A stretch of 64,000 nucleotides of DNA from Pseudomonadota bacterium (GCA_021845905.1 JAJZVA010000008.1:1-64000); one strand, 5' to 3'; shown: positions 36,682-46,660, counted from the first letter of the stretch. The notes: generated by a model not told the origin, from the letters alone. Numbers and translations are program-made.

Positions 36682-36850
36682 GTTCTGTTTCAATCGTCGT
36701 CTTTTGGCCTGCAAGTGGCGCGTTTTTGCGCTTCCGGTGCTCACGTGCCATTAAGCACACTCCGCTCCGGTTCTCAAAAAACGCTACTTTGGCTTCGCCG
36801 CGTCTGGCGCCGTCGGCTCAAAATACTTGATTGTGAACAGAACAGAGGAA

Positions 36851-37741
36851 CTATAGAGCCAGCTCTTCTTTCCGGTATCCCTGCATATAAAGTAGGGAGA
36901 CGAGGTTTGTATGCCGGATCTGGTGCGGCGTGGCCTCGATGACGGCGGGCTTGCCGAAGTAGCCGACGCCCGTTCCGGCTTTTTGCAGCATGGCAACGTC
37001 GTTCGCGCCATCGCCGACCGCCATGACGCTGCGGAGCGGGATGCCGAGTGCGCGCGCCTGACTGACGACGATTTGTTCTTTGGCGCTTTTGTCTATGATG
37101 GGCGGGGCGATTTCTCCCGTCAGCTTTCCGTCGCGGATTTCCAGCCTGTTGCCGAAACTCCGCACAAAGCCGATTTTCTCCGCGACGGGTACGGTGAAGA
37201 ACTCGAACCCGCCGGAAACAAGCATGCATTTCGCCGCCTGGCGGGCCATGGTTTTGGCGATTGCCACAGCGCCTGCGGAATATTCCAGATGATCGAGTGT
37301 TTTTGCGAGAGCGGCGAGCGGCAACCCGGTCAGCATTTTTACCCGCTGGCGGAGCGCTTCGGAGAAATCAAGCTCGCCACTCATCGCTTTTTCTGTAATT
37401 TTTGAGATCTTTTCATGAATGCCGAGATGCGTCGCGAGCTCATCAAGCGTTTCCTGCCGGATGATGGTGGCATCCATATCGGCGATAAGAAGTTTTTTCT
37501 TGCGGAAAGGGTCATTGTCTTGAATAAAAATATCAAACGAGCCAAGATCTTTTAATTTGTTTCTCAAAAGTTCAGTCAGCGCTGGAGAACCCGATTTGAC
37601 CAGAATATCAATGGCATATCCGGGATGCAGTTTGTCGATGCGCAGGCCGTCGGTACCGAGCGCCCTGATGATTTTCGCCGCGTTGTTTTCGAGCGCCGCG
37701 TTCAGATTATTTCCGACAATGGTAACTGCTATTTCAGCCAT
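36851..37741 (-). CDS. serB: Phosphoserine phosphatase
   Basis: The 296-residue HAD enzyme performs the last step of serine synthesis. A divergent N-terminal ACT-like region (about 1-75) is followed by the HAD core: motif [12 protein letters not shown] (nucleophile Asp), motif [10 protein letters not shown], motif III Lys in DKSAKEQIV and motif [13 protein letters not shown]. The C-terminus [13 protein letters not shown] is typical of alphaproteobacterial SerB. It is divergent from serC, with about 70 bases between starts. Together with serC and serA it completes the phosphorylated serine pathway. Confidence 0.95.
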   Translation of the reverse strand: MAEIAVTIVGNNLNAALENNAAKIIRALGTDGLRIDKLHPGYAIDILVKSGSPALTELLRNKLKDLGSFDIFIQDNDPFRKKKLLIADMDATIIRQETLDELATHLGIHEKISKITEKAMSGELDFSEALRQRVKMLTGLPLAALAKTLDHLEYSAGAVAIAKTMARQAAKCMLVSGGFEFFTVPVAEKIGFVRSFGNRLEIRDGKLTGEIAPPIIDKSAKEQIVVSQARALGIPLRSVMAVGDGANDVAMLQKAGTGVGYFGKPAVIEATPHQIRHTNLVSLLYMQGYRKEELAL

Positions 37742-37811
37742 TTTATTTCCAGTGAATCAGGGTATGATCGTAATCCTACATTGTTTTGCCAACAAGGAAA
37801 GGCCAACCTCC

Positions 37812-38993
37812 ATGACGACACTGCCACGCCCCGCCACCAAACCAGCAAATCCGTGCTTTTCATCGGGGCCTTGCGCGAAACACCCCGGCTGGTCGGTTGA
37901 AGCGCTCAAGGGCACGCCGGTTGGGCGTTCGCACCGCGCGTCCGTCGGCCTTAAAAAAATTCAGGACGTGATCGAGAAATCGAAAGCCATCCTCGGCATG
38001 CCGCAAGACTACAAGCTCGCGCTCGTTCCGGCATCCGATACCGGCGCGATCGAGATGGCGATGTGGTCGCTGCTCGGGAGCCGCGGCGTGGACGTGCTCG
38101 GCTGGGAAGTGTTCGGCAAGGCGTGGATTACCGATGTCGTCAAACAGCTGAAGATCAGGGATGCGCGCGTTTTTGAAGCGCCGTTCGGCGCGATTCCCGA
38201 TTTGTCGCAAGTCGATACGGCGGAGCGCGATGTCGTTTTCACATGGAACGGCACAACCTCGGGCGTGCGCGTGCCCAACGGCGACTGGATCAGGCAAGAC
38301 CGCAAAGGCCTGACGATTTGCGACGCGACCTCCGCCGTCTTCGCGATGGAATTGCCGTGGGACAAGCTCGACGTCGTCACCTGGTCGTGGCAGAAGGTTC
38401 TGGGCGGCGAGGCTGGGCACGGCATGCTGGCCTTGAGCCCACGCGCCGTCGAGCGTCTTGAAAACTATGCGCCCGCGTGGCCGTTGCCGAAGATTTTCCG
38501 CCTCACCAAGGGCGGAAAGTTCAACGAGGAGCCGTTCGTCGGCAAGACGATCAACACGCCCTCGATGCTCGCTGTGGAGGATTGCCTCGACGCGCTGAAA
38601 TGGGCGGAAGGCATCGGCGGGCTTGCCGCGCTTGTCAAGCGCAGCCAGGCGAACCTGAAGGCGGTTGAGGACTGGGTCGCGAAAACCGACTGGGCAGAAT
38701 TCCTACCCGCAACTGCGGACATCCGCTCCAGCACGTCGATCTGCTTCAAGGTGGTCGATCCATGGTTCGCTGCGAAAGACAATGAAACGCAGCTCAAGAT
38801 CATCAAGGAAACGGAGAAGATGCTCGACAAGGAAGGCATCGCCTACGAGGTCGCGAACCACCGTGACGCGCCTGCATCCTATCGCCTTTGGGGTGGCGCC
38901 ACCGTCGAGGCGACGGATATCAAATCCTGCCTTGAGTGGATCAACTGGGCGTATCAGACAGTGCGCGCCGAGCAACAGGCCAAAGCGGCTTAA
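37812..38993 (+). CDS. serC: Phosphoserine aminotransferase, alphaproteobacterial type
   Basis: This 393-residue PLP enzyme of class V makes 3-phosphoserine. It begins [18 protein letters not shown], the hallmark of the alternative SerC branch found in alphaproteobacteria and Methanosarcina. The PLP Lys is in [16 protein letters not shown], and [10 protein letters not shown] holds the cofactor Asp. Start ATG 37812 matches the family; the frame is open upstream across the serB promoter but that is not coding. It is followed 20 bases later by serA, forming an operon. Confidence 0.95.
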   Translation: MTTLPRPATKPANPCFSSGPCAKHPGWSVEALKGTPVGRSHRASVGLKKIQDVIEKSKAILGMPQDYKLALVPASDTGAIEMAMWSLLGSRGVDVLGWEVFGKAWITDVVKQLKIRDARVFEAPFGAIPDLSQVDTAERDVVFTWNGTTSGVRVPNGDWIRQDRKGLTICDATSAVFAMELPWDKLDVVTWSWQKVLGGEAGHGMLALSPRAVERLENYAPAWPLPKIFRLTKGGKFNEEPFVGKTINTPSMLAVEDCLDALKWAEGIGGLAALVKRSQANLKAVEDWVAKTDWAEFLPATADIRSSTSICFKVVDPWFAAKDNETQLKIIKETEKMLDKEGIAYEVANHRDAPASYRLWGGATVEATDIKSCLEWINWAYQTVRAEQQAKAA

Positions 38994-39013
38994 AAAAGAA
39001 GGAACAGCGGACT

Positions 39014-40600
39014 ATGACGACGAAACCAAAAGTACTTATCAGCGACCAGATGAGCCCGCAGGCGGAGCAGATATTCAAGGACCGTGGCGTGGACGTGACG
39101 GTCAAGACCGGACTCAAGCCCGAAGAGCTGAAGGACATGATCAGGAATTTCGACGGCCTTGCCATCCGTTCCGCGACGAAAGTGACAGCGGAGATACTCA
39201 AAATGGCGGGAGGCAGCCTGAAAGTCATCGGCCGCGCGGGGATAGGTGTGGATAATGTCGATATTCCGGCTGCGACAAGCTCCGGCATCGTCGTGATGAA
39301 CACCCCCTACGGCAATTCGATCACCACTGCGGAGCATACCATTGCGATGATGATGGCTCTGGCGCGGCAGCTTCCGTCGGCCAACGCTTCGACCCATGCG
39401 GGCAAATGGGAGAAGTCCAAATACATGGGGCAGGAGCTGTTTGGCAAGACGCTCGGCGTCATCGGTTGCGGCAACATTGGCTCCATCGTCGCCGACCGCG
39501 CTATCGGCCTCAAGATGAAAGTCATCGCCTACGATCCTTTCCTTTCGGCGGAGCGGGCCGTGGAGCTGGGCGTTGAAAAGGTTGATCTGGAGGATATTTT
39601 TGCGCGCGCAGACTTCATCACCCTGCATACGCCAAAAACGGAGCATACCAAAGGCCTCATCAACAAATTCACCATCGGCAAGATGAAAAAGGGCGTGCGC
39701 ATCATCAACTGCGCGCGCGGAGGGCTTGTCGTCGAGCAGGACCTCAAGGCGGCGCTTGAGAGCGGTCATGTCGCGGGCGCGGCGCTGGACGTATTCGAGG
39801 AAGAACCGGCCAAGTCGAACCCTCTGTTCGGCATGGAGAACGTCGTTTGCACGCCGCACCTCGGCGCAGCGACGGTGGAGGCGCAGGAAAACGTCGCCTT
39901 GCAGGTGGCCGAGCAAATGGCGGATTTTTTGATTAACGGCGCCGTGTCGAACGCAATCAACATGCCGTCTGTCAGCGCGGAAGATGCGCCGAAGCTCAAG
40001 CCTTACATGCTGCTGGCGGAGCAGCTGGGCAGCTTTTCCGGCCAGCTGGTGCAGGAGCCGCCGACGGAAATTAAAATCACCTACGAGGGCAACGTGGCGG
40101 CGCTGAACACCAAGCCGCTGACCGCGCTTGTCCTTGCCGGATTTTTAAAGCCGTCTATGGAGGGCGTCAACATCGTCAGCGCGCCGGCCAAGACCAAGGA
40201 AATGGGCATTGATTTGAGCGAAACAAAAAAAGATAAATCTTCGACTTATCAGACGCTGATTTCCGTGACCGTTGTTACGGCGTCGGGAAGCAATGTGGTC
40301 GCCGGAACCGTGTTCGGCGAGCACCCGAGGATTGTCGACATCAACGGCGTTCCCGTGGAGGCGGGTGTTGGCAAAAACATGCTTTATATCGTCAATGCCG
40401 ACCAGCCGGGGTTGATCGGATCTCTCGGCACTCTCCTTGGCGACGCGAACATCAATATTGCCGATTTCACGCTCGGGCGCATCTCGGGCAAGAAAAAAGC
40501 CATTGCGCTGATTTCCATTGATGAAAAGATTTCCGAAGGTATCGTCGATAAAATCGCGAAGTTGCCGCATGTCGAGCGCGTGCAGGCGCTGGAATTCTAA
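39014..40600 (+). CDS. serA: D-3-phosphoglycerate dehydrogenase, long ACT form
   Basis: This 528-residue NAD-dependent enzyme commits 3-phosphoglycerate to serine. The substrate domain begins KVLISDQMSPQAEQIF. The NAD motif reads GVIGCGNIGSIVADRA. The catalytic Arg is in NCARGGLV, and the Glu and His are near EEPAKSNPLF and TPHLGAATVEAQ. The intervening ASB domain (about 315-450) and a C-terminal ACT domain (YIVNADQPGLIGSLGTLL) give the type I form, usually inhibited by serine. AAGAAGGA precedes the ATG. A terminator follows at 40622. Confidence 0.96.
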   Translation: MTTKPKVLISDQMSPQAEQIFKDRGVDVTVKTGLKPEELKDMIRNFDGLAIRSATKVTAEILKMAGGSLKVIGRAGIGVDNVDIPAATSSGIVVMNTPYGNSITTAEHTIAMMMALARQLPSANASTHAGKWEKSKYMGQELFGKTLGVIGCGNIGSIVADRAIGLKMKVIAYDPFLSAERAVELGVEKVDLEDIFARADFITLHTPKTEHTKGLINKFTIGKMKKGVRIINCARGGLVVEQDLKAALESGHVAGAALDVFEEEPAKSNPLFGMENVVCTPHLGAATVEAQENVALQVAEQMADFLINGAVSNAINMPSVSAEDAPKLKPYMLLAEQLGSFSGQLVQEPPTEIKITYEGNVAALNTKPLTALVLAGFLKPSMEGVNIVSAPAKTKEMGIDLSETKKDKSSTYQTLISVTVVTASGSNVVAGTVFGEHPRIVDINGVPVEAGVGKNMLYIVNADQPGLIGSLGTLLGDANINIADFTLGRISGKKKAIALISIDEKISEGIVDKIAKLPHVERVQALEF

Positions 40601-40621
40601 AAAACCGCGAAGCTAACGATA

Positions 40622-40654
40622 AAAAAAGGCCCGCATCGCGCGAGCCTTTTCTTC
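40622..40654 (+). terminator. Terminator after serA
   Basis: AAAAGGC (40624-40630) pairs with GCCTTTT (40644-40650) around a GC-rich 13-base interior that may extend the stem. T-rich sequence follows. It sits between the convergent serA and His/Lys-rich genes. Confidence 0.7.
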
Positions 40655-40675
40655 AATAACAACTGAAATCAGTTA

Positions 40676-40930
40676 TTATTTTTTATCTTCGTGGCGCTCG
40701 TGCTTCTTGTGCTCGTGTTTTTTCCACTTGCGGTGCTCTTTGCGCTCTTCGTGCTTCTTCATTTCATGGCGCTCGTGCTTCTTCCACTCATGATGCTTTT
40801 TGCCATGCATGTCATGGTCATGAGCAACAGCGGGAGCAGCGGCGGGAGCGCCCATGCCTTCTTGCGCGTGAGCGGCGACGGGAGCGGCAAGCGCGAAGGT
40901 CAGAGCGGCGAGGATCAGGTACTTTTTCAT
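40676..40930 (-). CDS. Exported His/Lys-rich small protein
   Basis: The 84-residue protein has a clear signal peptide (MKKYLILAALTFALAAPVAA, cut near AHAQ). The mature part of about 60 residues starts Ala/Pro/Met-rich, then becomes almost entirely His, Lys, Glu, Arg and Trp, built of short repeats like KKHERHE, WKKHE and EHRKWKKHE. About a quarter of the mature residues are His. Such sequences bind transition metals (Ni, Cu, Zn) or nucleic acid or polyphosphate by charge. The protein should be periplasmic. An AGGAGATATAAC ribosome site precedes the ATG. No enzyme domain. Function unproven. Confidence 0.75.
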   Translation of the reverse strand: MKKYLILAALTFALAAPVAAHAQEGMGAPAAAPAVAHDHDMHGKKHHEWKKHERHEMKKHEERKEHRKWKKHEHKKHERHEDKK

Positions 40931-41086
40931 GTTATATCTCCTAGATTTAAGAGTCAGTTGGTTTGAGCGCTTCCAAGCGGAAGCTTCCGAGACATTCGGT
41001 CAGACATATTTGCACGGGAAGTATTGTAAGGTTCCCGTCCTGAACATTAAATTTTTGCAATGTTTACGCAATAGAGATTATGTATA

Positions 41087-42178
41087 TTAATTGACGTGAC
41101 CTATGTCGTTGCTAAAGAGATCCACAACAAGCCTGAAGTTTTTGTCTTCTTCGGATGGGGGAATTAAAGCCATGGTCTTGAAGGTCGATGCGTATTTTAA
41201 GTTGACGTAGAGTTTATTGTTTTTTACGTAACCTCCGATTATCAGCTGACGGCGGTCAGATTTCCAAACATCGCGTCCTTTCCAGTGGTAATGGCTGAGA
41301 TCGATGACAAGGGTTTTTCCGGCGTTGGTCATGTGCATTTTCGCCGGCGCTTTCGCGGTGACGTCCAGCACAAGCCTGGTTTTGTCCGGCCAGTCGCCGA
41401 TCCGCATGTTCACGACATTGCCAACAACATGGTTTTGCGGGGGTGTTTTTGCGGCAGGTTTTTTGCCGCCTTTGAGATCCAGTCCCTGCTGGTTGTTGAG
41501 GTCTGACTGAATCTTTGAAATAGGTGAGGCTGCGCCCGCGGGGGGCAATTCACCCTTGGACGCAGCCTCTGGGGTAACCAGTGAAGATGAAGCAATCGGT
41601 CCTGCCTCTTTGCTCCCGGCAGGTTCTGTGCCTTTCGCGACATCTCTCTCTGGTATCTGTTTTCCGCCCGCGGATCCTGAAGATGCAGGCGGCACTTGTT
41701 GCGATGAACTGGTGCTTGTGGCGGATTGCTGATTTTGATTGGTCAGCGTTTGCAGTTGCGTCACAAGTCCTTTGACGTCACCTTCTATTGCGACCATGCG
41801 CACGATTGTCGGCGCCATGGTGTTTATATCGTCGCTTAATGTCTGCACGGCGTGCTCAAGCCGCGTGATGCGCGCGGAATTGCTGGAAAGAGGCTGGCTG
41901 AACAGAGGCGTGAATTTCAGCCCGTCCGGCGGCGCGAGCTGGCGCAAGGTATCCATCGCGGTCGGAACGGGGGTGATGGTTGAAACTTGTTGTTGCGGAG
42001 TTGGTGGCGGCGGAGGCGTGACGCTCGTTTCGGTTGAGCCGCCGCTGTTGGAGCAAGCCGTGACGGAAAGTAAAAGTCCGCTGCAAAGAAAGGCAATAAG
42101 GGCATACCGCGGCAGACGCAAAAGCATCCCGCGCGCAACCACCAGTCCTGAGACTTGGCTACGTCGTATACACCTCAT
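41087..42178 (-). CDS. AMIN-domain lipoprotein of the usher locus
   Basis: The lipobox LSVTAC lies about residue 42 from ATG 42178. The hydrophobic signal begins with MLLRLPRYALIAFLCSG, so an ATG at 42127 could equally be the true start. After the Cys come a Pro-rich run and a predicted coiled coil (RLEHAVQTLSDDINTMA to LVTQLQTLTNQ). A long disordered Ser/Pro/Ala region follows. The C-terminal AMIN domain has NMRIGDWPDKTRLVLDVTA then GKTLVIDLSHYHW. AMIN domains bind peptidoglycan or localise envelope complexes such as secretins and amidases. It is 136 bases downstream of the usher gene, so it is probably an accessory anchor for that machine. Confidence 0.75.
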   Translation of the reverse strand: MRCIRRSQVSGLVVARGMLLRLPRYALIAFLCSGLLLSVTACSNSGGSTETSVTPPPPPTPQQQVSTITPVPTAMDTLRQLAPPDGLKFTPLFSQPLSSNSARITRLEHAVQTLSDDINTMAPTIVRMVAIEGDVKGLVTQLQTLTNQNQQSATSTSSSQQVPPASSGSAGGKQIPERDVAKGTEPAGSKEAGPIASSSLVTPEAASKGELPPAGAASPISKIQSDLNNQQGLDLKGGKKPAAKTPPQNHVVGNVVNMRIGDWPDKTRLVLDVTAKAPAKMHMTNAGKTLVIDLSHYHWKGRDVWKSDRRQLIIGGYVKNNKLYVNLKYASTFKTMALIPPSEEDKNFRLVVDLFSNDIGHVN

Positions 42179-42314
42179 TAGGAAGGATTGCCCCCTGATA
42201 TACCATGTTTCTAGTTACCCCACTTGTTATCGTAAAGAGGCTGTGGAAAAGGTCAATATAAATTAACAAATGGTTAATTCATATTGACGTAACCGTGAAT
42301 GGCGTGAGGTGTTT

Positions 42315-45300
42315 TTATCCCGCGTGCAAGGGCAAGGCCGCTGTGAGATCTGAGCTTCTGTAAGTCGTTATGACTTTTACGGCGCAGGAGAATTTGTCTT
42401 TGTGCAAAGATTGGCAGATGTTTGCGGCATCCCGCAAGGACAGAGAGTGATTTGGTTCTATGACAAGACTCATTTCTCGTGTTTTCGGGTCGGGCGTGAT
42501 ATCGAACAATGATTTGGCGAGTGAGAACATGCCTCCCCATTTCGAATGGATTTTGAACCTGTACCAGGTAAAGGCCAGTCCGAGGCGCGATTGGTACTGT
42601 CCCAGGCGGATAAGCACTTTTTCGGAAGCGATGTCATCCGCGCGTACCACGCGCGCCGGACGCGCGGCATTGGGCGGCTTGTTCGAGCTGCTAAAGATAA
42701 ACCGCGTATTGTACCCGGGCCGCAGACTGATGCCATGCCCGAAGAAGGTCGTGCCGCTGGGTTTAAAGACAAGCATTTGCGGAACGAAATTTCCAAGGCT
42801 GGAGTCCGGGTCTTCGGTTCGCACGGTCAGATAATAGACCCCGGGGCGAATGGAGTTAAACGAATAATAGCCGTCATAGGCGGCGGTGACCGTTTGTTCG
42901 ACGGTTCCGTCAGGCGCGACGAGGCTGACCTGCAGGTTGCTGGCAGGCATATGCTGGTTTTGCGCGTTGACGTGATCCGCCTGCCCGTCCATCTCGCCGC
43001 CTGTAACGACGGGGAAATCCAGCTTGGTAACGCTTCCGGGGTGCGGGCGCAGGGAAACGCCGGGAAACAGGGTGATGTCATATGGATCTTTGAAGCTTGA
43101 GGGATCGGCGGAAATGTCCGTAACCACATCTTGCGAGATGTCCGGAATGAAGGCGATGCCGCGGGTGTCGGTTGTGGCGCTGCGATGGATTTGCAACGCG
43201 CGGACGACGACGCCAGGCATGAGCTTGTCTCCGGCATCATAGATTCCGTCGCCGTTCGCGTCGTAGAAAACCCGCGCCGCCACGCCGCCGGAATTGCTCA
43301 TGTAGGCATTGTAAAGGCCGTAGGTATGCGTGAAAGGATCGGCAGCCGTGCCGAAATGCATATTGACCGCTATTGTCAGATGGCTGGCGGTGTCCAGCGA
43401 TATCGTGGGGCTGATAGTGGCTTTCGATGTGCGCCAGTTGAGGCTGAGCGAGGCGCTGTCGAGGCGCGGGTTGTCGATATGGCTGAGCGTTGTCGTCGTA
43501 TCGATGTTCCCGGATATGATGTGATCGTATGCGAAGTCCGTCTCCGTCGGCTTCATCGTGGGAAGCATTTCATACTTGTTGTCGATACGCCAGTCCCCGC
43601 CGAGAAAGAATCCGCTTCCGATAAAATCCATCGTTCCCGTCTGGGTGAGGTGGCCGGTAGTGTCCAGAAGGCGGTTGTAGGCGACGTTGGTGGAAATGGC
43701 CATCGAGGACAGTCTTGCTGTTATGCCCGGGCCAAGGGAAAGTTGGCTGGAGCCGTCGTAATTGTGCGTGTCCGTCGCGTTGAGCGTATAGCTGATGTCC
43801 TTGCTCGCGATGAAAGGGAAGGGCACCGCGCCGCTGAGAGCCGCGATCTCCGTGTCTCTGACGGCGGCGCCCGTCGTGTTTGATGCCGTGTTGAAGCCTT
43901 GAGAGTTGCGCGTGTATTGCAGGAGCATGGATTGTTTGCCGAAGTTGCGCCGTGCCGAGAGGACGGCGCTGGCGGCATGCGTCTGCGCGTCCATGCCGAT
44001 CTGAGCATTGTAAAACGTATTGCCGATGAAGCTCGATAACCCGGCTTCGGTGAATATGCGGTTGACGCCGGCGTCATTATGGCGGCGGATGCCGAATTCT
44101 GCGGTGCCGATTTTCCCAAGGCCGTACTGAAAGCTCGCGGCGGCGTTGATCGCGCCGACGCCGGTGCCGGTCGGTTGCGGCTGGCTCGCGAGCGGCCAGG
44201 TGATGATCTGGTTGCGCGAGATGGAGGCCGTGTAAAGGAGCTGATGGTTCTTGATCAGGGACGGGTCGACGAGGATATGCTTGTGCTTGACGACGACCTG
44301 GCCTTGCGGGCCATAGAACATCATTTTCATGTCGTTGTCGCCGAGTATGAGCTGGACGTTTTTAAAGTCGTAAATCCCCGTGGAATCGACGTGCGCGATG
44401 GCAAGGAAGATGTCGTTGCGGTAAAGCTCGACATCCCATCCCGGTTCGGCGATGCCTTGCAGTTCCGTCGACGTGTTCGTCGTGATGTTATTGTTGGTCG
44501 GCTCGTTCGATATGATGACGCCCTGTTCCTGCCCGCCGCCGCCGATCAATGGCGGTGCCACGGGAGATATGTCGCCGATGCTGTAAGACGTCGCGTGCAG
44601 AGGGCCAAGGAGAGTCGCGTCGGGGTTTTCCTTGCCGAGCGTCAGGTGCAGGCTGTGCAGATAAGGTTTCCGGCTAAAGGTTCCGCTCATGAAGGTTTTG
44701 AGGTTGAAACCCGCAAGGTCGTTATTCGTGATGGCGGACCATGTATTGCTCCGTATGGGAAGGCTCCCCGGCGTGTGCGACCACATGCTGTTGGTGGTGA
44801 TATCCGCATAGGGCTCGCTCAGCATTTTATAGGGAACTTTGATGCGCGGCAGTTTGGGAGCGCTTTCCCCGTATCCGTGGGAGTTTTGCAGTTGGCTGCG
44901 TTCATAAGCGGCGACGGCGGGCAGGGGCTGTTTGGAGGAGAGAAGCAGATTGAGGTTGGCGAAGTCGTAATCGAATGAAATCCCGAACCATTGGGAGAGC
45001 AGATGCGTCGATACAAGCAAGTCGCCGTCACTGGTGTCTATGTCGGCCGCATCGAAGGTGGATGTTTTTCCCATGATGGTGACTTGCCGTTTTTTCGCAT
45101 TCAGCTGAAATGTCTGGTCCTGCTTTATAAACCAGCCCGAGGCCGTGCCTTTGGCGCGGTGTACGGTGATGGCAAGGTCGAGCGCGGTGCAAAAATCCCC
45201 CAGAGAGACCAGAAGCTTGTCTTTGCGTTTGACGCTGTAAATGTCCTGATTGAAGGAAATAAGGCCTTTGTCGGCGACGGCGTGCATGAGGAGCGGCTCG

Positions 45301-45527
45301 TTATCGGGTAAAATCGTTCCTTCCCTGTGCTCGGCAAGTTCTATTTTTCCGGCGCCGGAGAGATAAAGGTTCGCCATATTCAGGTCGTGCCCGATTTTCT
45401 GGGCGAATTCCTGTCCGAGTGCCATGAGCGCCTTATGATATTGGACGGCTTTCAGTTGTGCTGGCGTGAGCGGCGGCGCGGCGGCGCTGTCCGCGGCCGC
45501 GGCAGGCAAGGAGGCAAGGCACAACAT
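42315..45527 (-). CDS. Very large usher-like outer-membrane protein
   Basis: The protein is 1070 residues from the first canonical ATG (45527). That ATG lies inside the signal peptide: codons back to 45584 encode a better n-region (VRKSFDYFRRQAVIIG) but offer only ATT starts. An N-terminal domain (about 30-190) has LLVSLGDFCTALDLAI and DLLVSTHLLSQWFG. The middle part has WDVELYRNDIFLA then YDFKNVQLILGDNDMKMMF and YGPQGQ, as in the plug/middle region of fimbrial ushers. Then come several hundred residues of alternating beta strands fitting a barrel. Late domains include an SdrB-like Ca-binding turn (FYDANGDGIYDAGDK) and a carboxypeptidase-regulatory-like repeat (YDGYYSFNSIRPGVYYLTV). It is probably the assembly pore of the pilus-like locus. 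Confidence 0.72.
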   Translation of the reverse strand: MLCLASLPAAAADSAAAPPLTPAQLKAVQYHKALMALGQEFAQKIGHDLNMANLYLSGAGKIELAEHREGTILPDNEPLLMHAVADKGLISFNQDIYSVKRKDKLLVSLGDFCTALDLAITVHRAKGTASGWFIKQDQTFQLNAKKRQVTIMGKTSTFDAADIDTSDGDLLVSTHLLSQWFGISFDYDFANLNLLLSSKQPLPAVAAYERSQLQNSHGYGESAPKLPRIKVPYKMLSEPYADITTNSMWSHTPGSLPIRSNTWSAITNNDLAGFNLKTFMSGTFSRKPYLHSLHLTLGKENPDATLLGPLHATSYSIGDISPVAPPLIGGGGQEQGVIISNEPTNNNITTNTSTELQGIAEPGWDVELYRNDIFLAIAHVDSTGIYDFKNVQLILGDNDMKMMFYGPQGQVVVKHKHILVDPSLIKNHQLLYTASISRNQIITWPLASQPQPTGTGVGAINAAASFQYGLGKIGTAEFGIRRHNDAGVNRIFTEAGLSSFIGNTFYNAQIGMDAQTHAASAVLSARRNFGKQSMLLQYTRNSQGFNTASNTTGAAVRDTEIAALSGAVPFPFIASKDISYTLNATDTHNYDGSSQLSLGPGITARLSSMAISTNVAYNRLLDTTGHLTQTGTMDFIGSGFFLGGDWRIDNKYEMLPTMKPTETDFAYDHIISGNIDTTTTLSHIDNPRLDSASLSLNWRTSKATISPTISLDTASHLTIAVNMHFGTAADPFTHTYGLYNAYMSNSGGVAARVFYDANGDGIYDAGDKLMPGVVVRALQIHRSATTDTRGIAFIPDISQDVVTDISADPSSFKDPYDITLFPGVSLRPHPGSVTKLDFPVVTGGEMDGQADHVNAQNQHMPASNLQVSLVAPDGTVEQTVTAAYDGYYSFNSIRPGVYYLTVRTEDPDSSLGNFVPQMLVFKPSGTTFFGHGISLRPGYNTRFIFSSSNKPPNAARPARVVRADDIASEKVLIRLGQYQSRLGLAFTWYRFKIHSKWGGMFSLAKSLFDITPDPKTREMSLVIEPNHSLSLRDAANICQSLHKDKFSCAVKVITTYRSSDLTAALPLHAG

Positions 45528-45584
45528 GCCGATGATGACGGCCTGTCTTCGGAAGTAATCAAAGCTTTTACGGACGCGAATAAT

Positions 45585-45877
45585 TCATCCCCACTGAGAG
45601 CAACTCTTGTATTTCCCCATCTCGAATCATAAAGACGTTTTTGCAAGAAATCCAACTGAATGGATTTTTAATTAAATTTTCCGCGTATTGAAAAACATGC
45701 GTATTTTGGAAAGTTTATAGGCGTATTTGAGATGTTTTGCATCTTTCTGTAAACATTTCCTGATTTATCAAGGGCCTTTAAATGTTTTTTAACACGTGCA
45801 TGAGAAACTACGGGTATGGGCTATCTGTGTGTTGCAGGGCCCGGTTTGAACAACTCAAGAATTGAGGAGTGAGACGA
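45585..45877. promoter_or_regulatory. AT-rich divergent control region of the usher and DUF4402 genes
   Basis: About 290 bases without a gene separate the two divergent operons. The region is AT-rich, with runs such as TTTTTAATTAAATTTT (about 45663) and repeated ATGCGTATT / GGCGTATTT-like motifs near 45697 and 45720. A GAGGAG ribosome site for the subunit gene lies at 45864-45869, inside a small inverted repeat CTCAA/TTGAG (45854-45866). Candidate promoters exist but I cannot single out one with confidence. Confidence 0.5.
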
Positions 45878-46591
45878 ATGGATCTCTTGAAGGCACTAAA
45901 ATCAAAGGCACTAAGAAGAACTGCAGCTTTTTCGGCAGTGGCGGTGTTAGCTCTTGGAGTGACACAGGCCAAAGCTACTAACAACGTTGCGGTACTCGGG
46001 CATATCAGCGCCAGCGTACAAGGCACACTGACTGTAGCCGAGACATCAGCTATCAACTTCGGCAACTTCGCCATTGCTTGTACAACCTGTACGGCAGGCG
46101 GAGACACCATTACTTTGACCGATGAAGGTACGCGTACAAAGACAGGTACGGACATTACCTTTTTGAGTGGTAGTGCGGGTATTGCTGCCGGTACAAATCT
46201 GGAAACGGGTTCCCAGACACCCGGCTTCTATACTATCACTAACTCTGACGGTATAACCAATGTCTATGTCTCCTTCGCCAACGCGGCTGGTGCGATTATG
46301 GACAGTAACCACCCGAACAACTATGCGACGATAACCGGGCCTGCTCCGGATAACCAAACGTTCACGGTCAAGTCTTTTACCTATGAAGCCGATAGTAGCG
46401 CGGCGACGGGACCGAATAGCAGCGGTTATACGGCCCTTGCGGGTGGTGGTACAGATGCATATGGGCAGTATGTCGCTTGCGGCGCTTCTTGCACCATTCG
46501 CGTCGGCGCAACCTTAAGCACAAATGTGACCACCAAAGCGTATGACCCCGGCCAGTATACCGGAACGTTCTACGTGATGGTCAGCTACTAA
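45878..46591 (+). CDS. DUF4402-like exported fibre subunit
   Basis: ATG 45878 is chosen because GAGGAG lies 8 bases upstream. The 237-residue protein has a signal peptide (RTAAFSAVAVLALGVTQAKA). The mature part follows the DUF4402 pattern: an opening strand (AVLGHISASVQGTLTV) and INFGNFAIACTTCTAGGD. A later Cys pair is in YVACGASCTIRVGATL, and the terminal strand reads YDPGQYTGTFYVMVSY. The C-terminal strand and all-beta composition resemble pilin-like subunits that assemble by donor-strand exchange. The gene is followed by a strong terminator and then the chaperone gene, as for a major subunit made in excess. Low Lys and high Thr/Ser/Gly fit a surface fibre. Confidence 0.78.
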   Translation: MDLLKALKSKALRRTAAFSAVAVLALGVTQAKATNNVAVLGHISASVQGTLTVAETSAINFGNFAIACTTCTAGGDTITLTDEGTRTKTGTDITFLSGSAGIAAGTNLETGSQTPGFYTITNSDGITNVYVSFANAAGAIMDSNHPNNYATITGPAPDNQTFTVKSFTYEADSSAATGPNSSGYTALAGGGTDAYGQYVACGASCTIRVGATLSTNVTTKAYDPGQYTGTFYVMVSY

Positions 46592-46625
46592 CAATGTAAG
46601 ACCTCATTACGAGTGTTCAGACAAG

Positions 46626-46660
46626 AAATCCCCCGTGCCCGCAGGCACGGGGGATTTTCT
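46626..46660 (+). terminator. Strong terminator between subunit and chaperone genes
   Basis: A perfect 14-bp stem, AAATCCCCCGTGCC (46626-46639) with GGCACGGGGGATTT (46644-46657), has a CGCA loop followed by T-rich sequence. Placed inside an apparent operon, it should cut most transcripts after the subunit and leave limited readthrough to the chaperone. Confidence 0.9.

Noticed and set aside
36682-36850. Possible small gene between prpC and serB
   Set aside because: Frames through it lack a ribosome site and run into the serB coding strand; only ordinary intergenic DNA is seen.
40676-40930. CRISPR-like or tandem DNA repeat suggested by the His/Lys repeats
   Set aside because: Repeats are irregular at the DNA level and maintain a single reading frame with signal peptide; it is a repetitive protein.
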